Made by a program: the position numbers and the translations under genes. A stretch of DNA of 56,035 nt from JAWXTK01 sp044433645 (GTDB lineage Bacteria; Bacteroidota; Bacteroidia; Bacteroidales; Rikenellaceae), in the NCBI GenBank assembly GCA_044433645.1, contig JAWXTK010000014.1, positions 1 through 56,035 of the forward strand, in the 5' to 3' direction. Position 1 is the first letter of the stretch, and every line of letters starts with the position of its first letter. The notes beneath the pieces were generated by a model. It saw nothing but the letters and a program-made list of their open reading frames with translations. It did not search any database and had not been told where the DNA came from. Of this stretch, positions 44,804 through 52,295 are shown in pieces.

Positions 44804-46327
44804 ATGACAAATTGGTTAACAACATATAATAATGCTGGGGCTGTATCTTTAGAGGATATTCCTCAAATAGAATATCATGAGCTAAGAGCTGAGCTTGTGC
44901 AGATGCTAAAGAGTGAGGACAATCACTTGGCTCATTATTTTGCTGTGCCTTTCAAGGAGAGTTACTTTAAAATGTTTGTTATAGTGCTCTGTGACAGCGA
45001 TAAGAGCATAAATATCTCGTCTTACAAATATGATTATTATGCCTCTGAGAGCTTGGAATCCATGGTGGGTGAGTGTGCTGAAGTTCATGTTTTTGAGCGT
45101 GATATCACCGAACGTTATGGTGTGAAATTTGAAAATTCGCCTTATGCTAGGCCTTTGCGTTTTATCTCAGGAGGGTATGATAAAAATTCAAAAATAGAGA
45201 ATTATCCTTTTTATAAAATCGGGGGCGAAGCTTTGCACGAGGTAAACGTGGGGCCTATACACGCAGGTGTGATAGAGCCGGGAGCTTTTCGTTTTATTTG
45301 TCATGGCGAGAAGGTTTTGCACCTTGAAATTGCACTTGGTTATCAGCACCGTGGCATAGAGAAACTTATTTTAAAGGCATCAAGTGGATTAAAACGCAAT
45401 CTATTGGCCGAGACTATTTCGGGCGATAGCGTGGCAGCTCACACTGCGTGCAGTGTTATGACTCTCGAAAAGCTTAATTCAGGCTTTATATTAGATGAAA
45501 ATTTGGCACTAGAGCGCACGGCTGCCATAGAGCTTGAGCGCGTGGCTATGCACCTAGCCGACACGGGGGCGCTGTGCAATGATATAGGTTATCAGTTGGG
45601 GCAAGTGGCGCTAGAGGCTCTTAGAACACTGGTGATTAACAGCTCGCAATTATGGTGTGGTAATCGTTTTAGCAAGGGCATGATAAGGCTCGCTGGCGCA
45701 AATTACACTTTGGATGCTAAAACTAAAAAAGGCATAATCGAAAACCTTAATGATGTGAGAGCTAGGGTATTAGAGGTGATAGATAACATCAAAAACACAC
45801 CTTCTATCCTTGCGCGTTTTGAGCAATGTGGCATTCTTAATTTTGAGCAAGCACGCGATATGGGTGCAGTTGGTATGTCAGCCAGAGCAAGTGGTCTTAG
45901 AAGAGATTTAAGGGAAACTCATCCTTATCTAGGCTTTGAAAAACATATTCAGCACAAGGCTTTGATTAGAGCACAGGGCGATGTTATGGCCAGGGTAATG
46001 TTGCGTTTTCGCGAGATTATTCAGTCTATAGACTATTGTTTTGATATTTTCAGGTTGCATGATTCGTCTTATATCGCACCTAAGCCAAACTATAATCTAG
46101 AATTTGGGGCTGATAAACTTTCGCTGAGCCTAATTGAGGGTTTCAGGGGCGAGATAGTGCACGTGGCTATCACTGGTGAGAGAGGTGAGATTGTGGATTA
46201 TAGGATAAAAGATGCTTCGCTGCATAATTGGAGTGCGCTAGCTAATGTGTTGCGTGGCGAGGGAATATCAGATTTCCCAATTTGTAATAAAAGTTTTAAC
46301 TTGTCGTATTGCGGCTTTGATTTATAA
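44804..46327 (+). CDS. HyfG/HycE (NuoC-NuoD fusion)-like large subunit lacking NiFe cysteines
   Basis: 507 residues. The N-terminal ~130 are NuoC-like, with VHVFERDITERYGVKFENSPYARPLRF. The remainder is NuoD/large-subunit-like (VGPIHAGVIEPGAFRF, LEIALGYQHRGIEKLI). In active hydrogenases the next motif is RICGIC; here it is TISGDSVAAHT, with Ser206 and Ser209 in place of both cysteines. The C-terminal DPCxxC is replaced by NLSYCGFDL. No [NiFe] site can therefore form. The chain is otherwise intact and not frameshifted, so it is a divergent family member (Ehr-like) rather than a pseudogene. Substrate unknown. Confidence 0.82.
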   Translation: MTNWLTTYNNAGAVSLEDIPQIEYHELRAELVQMLKSEDNHLAHYFAVPFKESYFKMFVIVLCDSDKSINISSYKYDYYASESLESMVGECAEVHVFERDITERYGVKFENSPYARPLRFISGGYDKNSKIENYPFYKIGGEALHEVNVGPIHAGVIEPGAFRFICHGEKVLHLEIALGYQHRGIEKLILKASSGLKRNLLAETISGDSVAAHTACSVMTLEKLNSGFILDENLALERTAAIELERVAMHLADTGALCNDIGYQLGQVALEALRTLVINSSQLWCGNRFSKGMIRLAGANYTLDAKTKKGIIENLNDVRARVLEVIDNIKNTPSILARFEQCGILNFEQARDMGAVGMSARASGLRRDLRETHPYLGFEKHIQHKALIRAQGDVMARVMLRFREIIQSIDYCFDIFRLHDSSYIAPKPNYNLEFGADKLSLSLIEGFRGEIVHVAITGERGEIVDYRIKDASLHNWSALANVLRGEGISDFPICNKSFNLSYCGFDL

Positions 46328-46338
46328 TATATATAGGT

Positions 46339-47103
46339 ATGTTTTTAAGTAAAATTAAGGTGCTTTTAAGCCATGGTAAGCAATATATCACTGATCTGGA
46401 TAAGGCTCAGGTGAGTGAAAGATTCAGAGGTGTGCCCTCTTTAAGAGAGGGGGTTGATGCCTCTAGCGCTAAGAAATGTGTGGATTTATGCCCTATGGGA
46501 GCTATTGCTTATGATGGCGAGCTTAGCCTAGATCTTGGGCGATGCACGTTTTGTGGCGAGTGTGCTGCTAGTTTCCCCGATTTAGTAAGTTTTACCAATA
46601 ATTGGCACACGTCATCAAATTCTCGTGAGGATTTAATCATAAGACCAGGGCAAGACAAAGTGAACTTTGACGCACAAAACACACGCAAAATCATTAAAAA
46701 AAGATATGCTAAGGCGCTCAGACTTAGAAGTGTATGCGCTGGAGGTGACGGCTCTACTGAAATGGAGATGAATGCTTCGATGAATACCAACTTTGACTTC
46801 TCGCGCTATGGGGTTGGCTTTGTGGCCTCGCCTCGTCATGCTGATGCTTTAGTGATTTCGGGCCCCGTAACTAAGGCCATGGACGAAGCTTTGAGAGTTT
46901 GTTACGATGCTATGAGCGAGCCTAAGTTGATAATCTTGAGTGGCTCGGATGCTATTGCAGCTGCTATGTATGAGGGCTCAGAGTCTGTTGAACGTAGTTT
47001 TTTGAGCGAGCATGATGTGGATTTATATATACCAGGCAATCCTGTGCATCCTCTCACGTTTATAGATGCAATAATGACACTTTGTGATAGAAAAAAACGT
47101 TAA
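46339..47103 (+). CDS. Ferredoxin-NuoB-like fusion (HyfH+HyfI-like) with depleted cluster ligands
   Basis: 254 residues. Residues ~40-85 are ferredoxin-like: Cys47 and Cys51 in KKCVDLCPMGA, then Cys69, Cys72 and Cys75 in RCTFCGECAASFP. Cys51 with 69/72/75 can hold one [4Fe-4S] cluster; the other cluster has lost at least three ligands (Phe79 where the last Cys is expected). Residues ~125-254 resemble the NuoB/HycG small subunit (LRSVCAGGD, HADALVISGPVT, PKLIILSGSDA, LYIPGNPVHP). Only Cys133 of the usual proximal-cluster cysteines remains, and the VPGCPP Cys is Asn234. The fusion is unusual. Confidence 0.75.
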   Translation: MFLSKIKVLLSHGKQYITDLDKAQVSERFRGVPSLREGVDASSAKKCVDLCPMGAIAYDGELSLDLGRCTFCGECAASFPDLVSFTNNWHTSSNSREDLIIRPGQDKVNFDAQNTRKIIKKRYAKALRLRSVCAGGDGSTEMEMNASMNTNFDFSRYGVGFVASPRHADALVISGPVTKAMDEALRVCYDAMSEPKLIILSGSDAIAAAMYEGSESVERSFLSEHDVDLYIPGNPVHPLTFIDAIMTLCDRKKR

Positions 47104-47107
47104 AAAA

Positions 47108-47665
47108 ATGAAAGAAAAAGCTAGTGCTTGGGAACTTTTTACCTCGTTTATGAAAATCGGGATATTTACCTTTGGGGGAGGTTACGCGATGATAGCTCTT
47201 ATCCAAAAGGAGATAGTCGAAAAACGTGGTTGGGTAAAAAAAGACGATTTCCTGGAGCTGTTAACCATAGCTCAAACTGCGCCAGGGCCCTTGGCCTTAA
47301 ACTCTTCGGTGTTTGTGGGTTATAGAGTTATGGGCTTAAAAGGGGCTTTGCTTGCTGTTATTGGGGTTGTATTGCCTTCGTTTTTGATTATACTTTTGGT
47401 GGCTATGTTTTTCTCTAGGATTAAGGATAACGATTATGTTGAGGCAGCATTTAAGGGTATGCGCCCTGCCGTGGTGGCTCTGATTGTAGCGCCTGTTTTT
47501 TCTTTGGCTAGAAATCTTAACCCTGCGCAAATGGCCGTGGCTGTTGTGACTGTTGTGGCTGTGTGGTACTTTGGTTTTTCGCCTATTTACTGTATTATCG
47601 TTGGGGCAGTGGGAGGAATAGCCTGGATGAAAACTAATATTAAATTGTTTGACAAGAAAAAATAG
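47108..47665 (+). CDS. Chromate transporter family (CHR), N-terminal-type half
   Basis: Start set at the ATG 5 bp after the previous stop; a GTG at 47084 would overlap the upstream gene. About 185 residues, six membrane helices. The CHR motif FMKIGIFTFGGGYAMIALIQ and TIAQTAPGPLALNSSVFVGYR are present. Half-size CHR genes occur in tandem pairs that form the full transporter. The family exports chromate in some bacteria, but many members have other or unknown anions. Transcribed with the hydrogenase-like block. Confidence 0.85.
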   Translation: MKEKASAWELFTSFMKIGIFTFGGGYAMIALIQKEIVEKRGWVKKDDFLELLTIAQTAPGPLALNSSVFVGYRVMGLKGALLAVIGVVLPSFLIILLVAMFFSRIKDNDYVEAAFKGMRPAVVALIVAPVFSLARNLNPAQMAVAVVTVVAVWYFGFSPIYCIIVGAVGGIAWMKTNIKLFDKKK

Positions 47666-47671
47666 ATAGAG

Positions 47672-48196
47672 ATGCTTTACTTACAACTTTTTATATCCTA
47701 CCTTAAAATAGGTTTCTTTGGTTTCGGAGGAGGTTACACCATGCTGTCTCTACTGCAAAACGAGATAGTAGTGCAAAATAAATGGCTAACCAACGCTGAG
47801 TTGGCTGATATTATCGCAATCTCGCAGATGACACCAGGGCCCATAGCCGTTAATAGCGCAACTTATGTGGGTTACACGGTCACGGGCAATGTTTGGGGCT
47901 CATTGCTTACCACCTTTGCTGTGGTTTTGCCCTCACTTACTATTATGTTGGCGGCCACTAAGTTTTATTTAAAGCTGCGTGATAATAAATATATGACTGG
48001 GGCTATGGCAGGCATGAAGCCTATGATACTTGGTATGATAGGTGCTGCGGCGGCTATACTTATTACGCCTACAAATTTTATTGACTATAAAAGTTGGATA
48101 ATTTTCTCGGCCTGTTTTGTGCTTTCGGCCTTGAAATTCAACCCTATATACCTTATTATCTTATCAGCCGTAACGGGGGTTGTTCTCTATATTTAG
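47672..48196 (+). CDS. Chromate transporter family (CHR), second half
   Basis: 174 residues, the partner of the previous gene, 6 bp downstream. It repeats the motif YLKIGFFGFGGGYTMLSLLQ and IAISQMTPGPIAVNSATYVGY. The two proteins are antiparallel-type halves in known two-gene CHR systems. The anion carried is not known here. A role linked to the upstream ion-translocating complex is possible, but only by adjacency. Confidence 0.85.
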   Translation: MLYLQLFISYLKIGFFGFGGGYTMLSLLQNEIVVQNKWLTNAELADIIAISQMTPGPIAVNSATYVGYTVTGNVWGSLLTTFAVVLPSLTIMLAATKFYLKLRDNKYMTGAMAGMKPMILGMIGAAAAILITPTNFIDYKSWIIFSACFVLSALKFNPIYLIILSAVTGVVLYI

Positions 48197-48225
48197 AAAT
48201 AAAATAGAAATATTTTCACTTTAAA

Positions 48226-48256
48226 TTTGCATTGTAAGATTTTATTCTTACCTTTG
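48226..48256 (+). promoter_or_regulatory. tRNA-fMet promoter
   Basis: TTTG (48226-48229), 19 nt, TACCTTTG (48249-48256), 11 nt before the mature tRNA. Full consensus. Confidence 0.85.
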
Positions 48257-48267
48257 CATCACAATAT

Positions 48268-48340
48268 CGCGGGGTGGAGCAGTTGGCAGCTCGTTGGGCT
48301 CATAACCCAAAGGTCGGAGGTTCGAGTCCTTCCTCCGCTA
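48268..48340 (+). tRNA. Initiator tRNA-Met (CAT)
   Basis: A 73-nt cloverleaf beginning CGCGGGGTGGAGCAG, anticodon loop CTCATAA on a stem with three G:C pairs (TTGGG/CCCAA), and T-arm GGAGG-TTCGAGT-CCTTC. The first base C is not paired with the opposing T at position 72. The mispaired end and GGG/CCC stem mark the initiator. CCA is not encoded. Confidence 0.95.
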
Positions 48341-48360
48341 CTAAAGCTAAAAAGTAGCAC

Positions 48361-48398
48361 AAGGTTTTCTGAAAATTTTTCAGAAAACCTTTTTTTTA
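48361..48398 (+). terminator. Terminator after tRNA-fMet
   Basis: AAGGTTTTCTGAAAA pairs with TTTTTCAGAAAACCTT and is followed by a T-run, 20 nt after the tRNA. Confidence 0.85.
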
Positions 48399-48446
48399 TG
48401 CTTATATTTTCTTAATTTTGTTAGCAAACTAAAAATCATAATTAAA

Positions 48447-49349
48447 ATGAGAAAACTATTTGTTCTAATATTAAGCCTTTTTATTACACTTCAAAGCTTG
48501 GCAGCAGAGCCTCTATGGCAGGGCAAGGGGCGCATAGTATGTAGTAGCGACGGAAACGAGCACGATGATGATGACTGGGCAGCTACCCCTACAACACTTG
48601 CAATTATCGCATCGCGTGGGATTCAAGATAAACTTACGCTTTTTACTTATAGCGACCATGTGTGGGGAAGTAGTAAAACCTACCCTAATAAAGGTGGACT
48701 AAATGCACATGAGCACATGCACTTTAGTGCAATAGGAGGTAAATATTTCTTTAAATTCGATAATAGTGAGTTTATTAGCGCTGTGGATCACCCCGAGAAA
48801 GCTTATGATGCAATGGCCAGAGAGATTAATCTTAGCTCAGAGGAAAATCCTTTGTTTATCATAGCTGCTGGGCCTATGCAAGTTGTGGGCGAGGGCATGA
48901 ATCGTTCGGATAAATCAAAACATAAATATGTGACTATAATATCTCACTCGCAGTGGAATAATCGTCATGCCAAAGCACCTATGACCAAAAGACACCCTTG
49001 GGACGAGCACACGGGCTGGACTTGGAACGATATGAAAGAACAATTTGCTGAGATAACTTACCTATTAATAGCTAACCAAAATGGCGCTAAGACCCACCCA
49101 GGGCTATTCACTCCTAAGGTGGACTTTGATTGGGTGAAAACTGCAAAAGAGGGTGAGGGCAAGTCTAACTTTAGGGCTGGCGCTTGGGAATTTCTGTATC
49201 AAAGGCTTGAGTCTTGCCAAAAAAGCAGGCGAGGTATGCCTAAGGAAGATAAGTATTTTGATGCATCGGATGCAGGTATGGCTTTGTTCTTGTTAACGGG
49301 TAACGATCAAACTTCGCCTAAGATGCTCGAGGAATTTATGTGTAAATAA
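48447..49349 (+). CDS. Secreted nucleoside-hydrolase-like protein
   Basis: 300 residues, signal peptide cut after SLAAE. The N-terminal RIVCSSDGNEHDDDDWAATP is an Asp-rich cluster like the calcium site of inosine-uridine nucleoside hydrolases and of the DUF1593/Sde182 group. IIAAGPMQVVGEGMNRS and a mature end rich in polar residues fit that fold. The motif match is by eye; sequence identity to real nucleosidases cannot be judged. It follows the tRNA terminator with a TAATTTTG -7-like box at 48413-48420. Probably a periplasmic or secreted hydrolase of unknown substrate. It precedes a purine permease by one gene, but no link is shown. Confidence 0.5.
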   Translation: MRKLFVLILSLFITLQSLAAEPLWQGKGRIVCSSDGNEHDDDDWAATPTTLAIIASRGIQDKLTLFTYSDHVWGSSKTYPNKGGLNAHEHMHFSAIGGKYFFKFDNSEFISAVDHPEKAYDAMAREINLSSEENPLFIIAAGPMQVVGEGMNRSDKSKHKYVTIISHSQWNNRHAKAPMTKRHPWDEHTGWTWNDMKEQFAEITYLLIANQNGAKTHPGLFTPKVDFDWVKTAKEGEGKSNFRAGAWEFLYQRLESCQKSRRGMPKEDKYFDASDAGMALFLLTGNDQTSPKMLEEFMCK

Positions 49350-49376
49350 TCTTATTTAGTGGCATAAAATATGTAG

Positions 49377-49403
49377 TACACATTAGTCTAAATCTAATGT
49401 GTA
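49377..49403 (+). promoter_or_regulatory. Perfect inverted repeat at lipocalin start
   Basis: TACACATTAG / CTAATGTGTA, 10-bp arms and a 7-nt loop. The right arm contains the first of two possible start codons (49397) and ends at the second (49403). It could be an operator or a translation-blocking hairpin. Confidence 0.55.
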
Positions 49404-49933
49404 TGAAAACTTTACTTTTTATTATTTTTTCTTTCTTTTGTACTTCTTTCATCAATGCAAAGAAGACTTATGTTGATGCCACGGTTGTCGATAGCCTTGA
49501 CTTGGAGCGTTATATGGGTGTGTGGTATGAGCTTGTGCGCTTTGATACCTGGTTTGAGAAGGATGTTAATAATGTCACGGCCGTTTATACGTTAAAGGAT
49601 AATGGTAGGGTCAAGGTAGAGAATTATTCTACTAATTTGCAGGGACAAAAGAAAAAGTCTTGTGGCAGGTTAAAGCGCAATAAGATAGATAATTCGGGCA
49701 AGCTCAGGGTTGCGTTTTTCTTGTGGTTTTATTCGGATTATAATGTCTTGGAGATAGACGAGGCAGGGTATTCTTATGTTGTTATTGGCAGTGATGACGG
49801 CAAGTTTTTCTGGGTTTTATCTAGGACTCCGACCATGGATTATAAGGTGCTGAATACTTTGCTGCGTAGGGCTGAGCGAAGAGGTTATGATTTGCGCAAA
49901 TTGGTATTTTGTGCTCATAATGAGAGTTTTTAG
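49403..49933 (+). CDS. Bacterial lipocalin (Blc-like), secreted
   Basis: Start chosen at the second ATG; a start at 49397 adds two residues. About 176 residues with a Sec signal (cut near INAKK). It has the lipocalin signature YMGVWYELVRFDTWFEKD (GxWYE), an internal VYTLKDNGRVKVENY strand, and the third region SDDGKFFWVLSRTPTMD. Binds hydrophobic ligands such as lipids; bacterial lipocalins serve in the envelope under stress. It has no lipobox Cys, so it is periplasmic rather than a lipoprotein. Confidence 0.85.
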   Translation: MKTLLFIIFSFFCTSFINAKKTYVDATVVDSLDLERYMGVWYELVRFDTWFEKDVNNVTAVYTLKDNGRVKVENYSTNLQGQKKKSCGRLKRNKIDNSGKLRVAFFLWFYSDYNVLEIDEAGYSYVVIGSDDGKFFWVLSRTPTMDYKVLNTLLRRAERRGYDLRKLVFCAHNESF

Positions 49934-50101
49934 GGTCAAGAGGGTCTTGAGGGTCGTGAGTGTCTTACCTTAAGCGTGGGTGGCTAGTTGTGAGCTAGTG
50001 ACCCTGCGAACCCTGCCAAAAAAATGCACACATTATTACCTCAAAAATTGATTTTACACTCAAAAAATTGTACTTTAGTGGCTTGAAATAAATTTAAGAG
50101 C
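49934..50101. repeat. GGGTCTTGAGGGTC repeat gap
   Basis: Right after the lipocalin stop comes GGGTCAAGAGGGTCTTGAGGG (49934-49955 area), with the core GGGTCTTGAGGGTC at 49942-49955, then GAGCTAGTGACCCTGCGAACCCTGCC. It is the third copy of this core in the window. No gene or complete promoter is seen. Confidence 0.6.
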
Positions 50102-51400
50102 ATGCTAGAGAAATTTTTTAAACTCAAAAAGAATAATACGTCATTAAAAACCGAGGCCATAGCTGGCCTGACAACCTTTATGACCATGGCCTATATCATG
50201 GTTGTGATTCCTTCTATGCTTAGCGATGCTGGCATGAGCTCGGGCGCTGTGTTTACAGCTACGGCTTTGTCTACGGCCTTGGCCTGCCTATTAATGGGTG
50301 TGTTTGCAAATTTGCCTATCGCCCTAGCTCCGGGGTTGGGAATCACGGGATTTTTTACCTATACCATAGTCCTGCAAATGGGACACTCGTGGGAAACTGC
50401 GCTGGCTGCTATCTTTGTTGAGGGGATAGTTTTTATTTTGCTCTCTCTGTTTAAGATACGCGAGCTTATCGTAAATTCCATACCTAAAGTTTTAAAAACA
50501 GCTATTTCTGTGGGTGTGGGACTGTTTATTGCCTTGATAGGATTGGTTAATTCTGGTGTTATTAAGACAGGGGGCGCTTTTTCTGCTATGGGGGAAATAC
50601 GCTCTGGTGAGGTGTTTTTGACCCTTATCTCAGTGCTTATTATAGTGATTTTGTTGATTAAAAAAGTGCGTGGGGCACTACTTGTGGGCATGATAATTTC
50701 TACTCTCATTGCACTTGCTATGGGTATTGTAACTGTGCCTGAGGGCTTTACGGTGTTTTCTATGCCTAGCTCTATTGAACCTGTATTTTTTAAAATGGAC
50801 TTCTCTGCTTTGCTCTCGGGTGAGATGCTTATCGTGTTGTTTGCGTTGATATTTTCTGATATTTTTGATACGGCAGGAACTTTTATTGCTGTGTGTTCTA
50901 AGAGTAAATTGGTGGACGAAAAAGGTAATGTGAAACATGCTAAGAAAGCGTTTTTGTCGGATGCGATAGCTACAACTTTTGGTGCTGTGATGGGTACAAG
51001 TACTGTGACTTCTTATGTTGAGAGTAGCACGGGGGTGGCCGCAGGTGGTAGGACGGGACTTAGTTCTGTGTTTACGGCCTTGATGTTTATTTTGGCTCTG
51101 TTTTTTGCTCCTTTGTTTTCGCTTATCCCAACCTCGGCCACTTCGGCAGCACTTATTGTTGTGGGTCTTATGATGATGAGCAGCATTAAAGATATAGATT
51201 TTGAGGATTATAAAGATGCCTTGCCAGCGTTTTTAACTATCTTAATCATTCCTTTGAGCTATGGAATTGCCAAGGGTATAGTCTATGGATTTTTGAGTTA
51301 TGTGCTGATACGATTAATTATTGGCCAGGGTAAGAAAATTAGTTTGATTATGTATATCTTGGCGGCTATTTTCTTGCTGGATTTGATTTTGATGAGATAA
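50102..51400 (+). CDS. NCS2-family purine permease (AzgA-type)
   Basis: 432 residues, about 13 membrane helices. AzgA/PbuG-type motifs are present: EAIAGLTTFMTMAYIMVV, GLFANLPIALAPGLGI-like segment (GVFANLPIALAPGLGITGFF), SDIFDTAGTFIAVCSK and TVTSYVESSTGVAAGGRTGL. Members take up adenine, guanine and hypoxanthine with protons. It is monocistronic, with no purine-riboswitch fold recognised in the leader. Confidence 0.92.
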   Translation: MLEKFFKLKKNNTSLKTEAIAGLTTFMTMAYIMVVIPSMLSDAGMSSGAVFTATALSTALACLLMGVFANLPIALAPGLGITGFFTYTIVLQMGHSWETALAAIFVEGIVFILLSLFKIRELIVNSIPKVLKTAISVGVGLFIALIGLVNSGVIKTGGAFSAMGEIRSGEVFLTLISVLIIVILLIKKVRGALLVGMIISTLIALAMGIVTVPEGFTVFSMPSSIEPVFFKMDFSALLSGEMLIVLFALIFSDIFDTAGTFIAVCSKSKLVDEKGNVKHAKKAFLSDAIATTFGAVMGTSTVTSYVESSTGVAAGGRTGLSSVFTALMFILALFFAPLFSLIPTSATSAALIVVGLMMMSSIKDIDFEDYKDALPAFLTILIIPLSYGIAKGIVYGFLSYVLIRLIIGQGKKISLIMYILAAIFLLDLILMR

Positions 51401-51496
51401 TTTGTTAGTTTCAAGTTTTTAGAACCTGAATCAGGGCTCAGGGTAACGTGCTGTTATTATATTTAATGTAAAAAAATTCTGAATTTTGGAATAATG

Positions 51497-51528
51497 TTTG
51501 GAAATACAGAATTATATAATTATCTTTG
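51497..51528 (+). promoter_or_regulatory. higBA promoter with palindromic operator candidate
   Basis: TTTG (51497-51500), 20 nt, TATCTTTG (51521-51528). The spacer carries the perfect 12-bp palindrome AATTATATAATT (51510-51521), a good site for autorepression by HigA. Confidence 0.8.
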
Positions 51529-51555
51529 TAAAGTAATAATCAAATAATTAACACA

Positions 51556-51849
51556 ATGAGGATAATAACGAGAAATGCTCTAATAGAATTTTACACCAAA
51601 CATAGCTCGTCGAAAACAGCTCTTGAAGAATGGTATAGTAAAGTAAAAAAAGCAAAGTGGAGCTCGTTTGTAGATATAAAGCGTGATTTTAATAGTGTTG
51701 ATTATATAGGTGAGCAGAGATATGTTTTCAATATTAAAGGAAATGATTATAGACTTGTAGTAGTTGTGAAATTTACAATGCAATCAATCTATATTAGATT
51801 TATTGGAACACATCAAGAATATGATAAAATAAACTGCAAAAATATTTAA
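51556..51849 (+). CDS. higB: HigB-type toxin (mRNA interferase)
   Basis: 97 residues, HigB_toxin family: MRIITRNALIEFYTKH, then ALEEWYSKVKKAKWSSFVDIKRDF and YVFNIKGNDYRLVVVVKF, closing YIRFIGTHQEYDKI. The family cuts mRNA on the ribosome. The toxin precedes the antitoxin by 4 bp, the usual order for higBA and the reverse of most type II pairs. All conserved blocks are present, so it looks functional. Confidence 0.9.
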   Translation: MRIITRNALIEFYTKHSSSKTALEEWYSKVKKAKWSSFVDIKRDFNSVDYIGEQRYVFNIKGNDYRLVVVVKFTMQSIYIRFIGTHQEYDKINCKNI

Positions 51850-51853
51850 GAAT

Positions 51854-52219
51854 ATGACACAAATCGAAACTAAAATGCAGTACAAAGCTGTAATGGAGCG
51901 CATAGAGGAGTTGTTGCCTATTGTAGGTGAAGATACATCTTCAGATGACAAAAATTTTGTTGAATTGGACCTTCTATCTGGACTAGTCTCAGACTATGAG
52001 GAAATACATTTCCCAATTAATAAGCCAACACTTGGCTCTATTATTAAATTGCGTATGTATGAAATGAAATTAACGCAAAAAGGTGTTGCTCAGATGCTTG
52101 GCATCAGTCCCTCAAGGGTTAGTGAGTTTATTAACGGAAGAAGCGAGCCTACATTACAAGTAGCTAGAGATATATCTATTAAACTTAATATTGATGCCTC
52201 TATCGTTTTGGGAGTGTAG
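51854..52219 (+). CDS. higA: HigA-type antitoxin with XRE HTH
   Basis: 121 residues. The N-terminal ~55 residues are acidic and likely wrap the toxin. The C-terminal half is an XRE/Cro helix-turn-helix: IIKLRMYEMKLTQKGVAQML, GISPSRVSEFINGRSEP, TLQVARDISIKLNIDA. It neutralises HigB and represses the operon, plausibly at the palindrome in the promoter. Confidence 0.9.
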   Translation: MTQIETKMQYKAVMERIEELLPIVGEDTSSDDKNFVELDLLSGLVSDYEEIHFPINKPTLGSIIKLRMYEMKLTQKGVAQMLGISPSRVSEFINGRSEPTLQVARDISIKLNIDASIVLGV

Positions 52220-52250
52220 TAGCGCTAAAAACTAAAAACTAACAACTATT

Positions 52251-52280
52251 TTTGCGTTTAGCAATTTTATTATATCTTTG
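52251..52280 (+). promoter_or_regulatory. Promoter of Sua5/YciO gene
   Basis: TTTG (52251-52254), 18 nt, TATCTTTG (52273-52280). It argues against translation starts upstream of 52296. Confidence 0.7.
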
Positions 52281-52295
52281 TCCTTAACTAACCTT

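Noticed and set aside
39945..46327. Block as respiratory complex I (nuo)
   Set aside because: No NuoA, E, F, G, I or J genes; the large subunit is a NuoC-NuoD fusion and the HyfE- and HyfB-type subunits are those of group 4 hydrogenases.
44804..46327. Large subunit as a pseudogene
   Set aside because: The frame is intact over 507 codons, interfaces are conserved, and all six genes are coupled; only the metal ligands are changed.
49934..50101. Purine riboswitch upstream of the permease
   Set aside because: The three-way-junction core sequences of purine riboswitches are not seen; the gap holds a repeat element.
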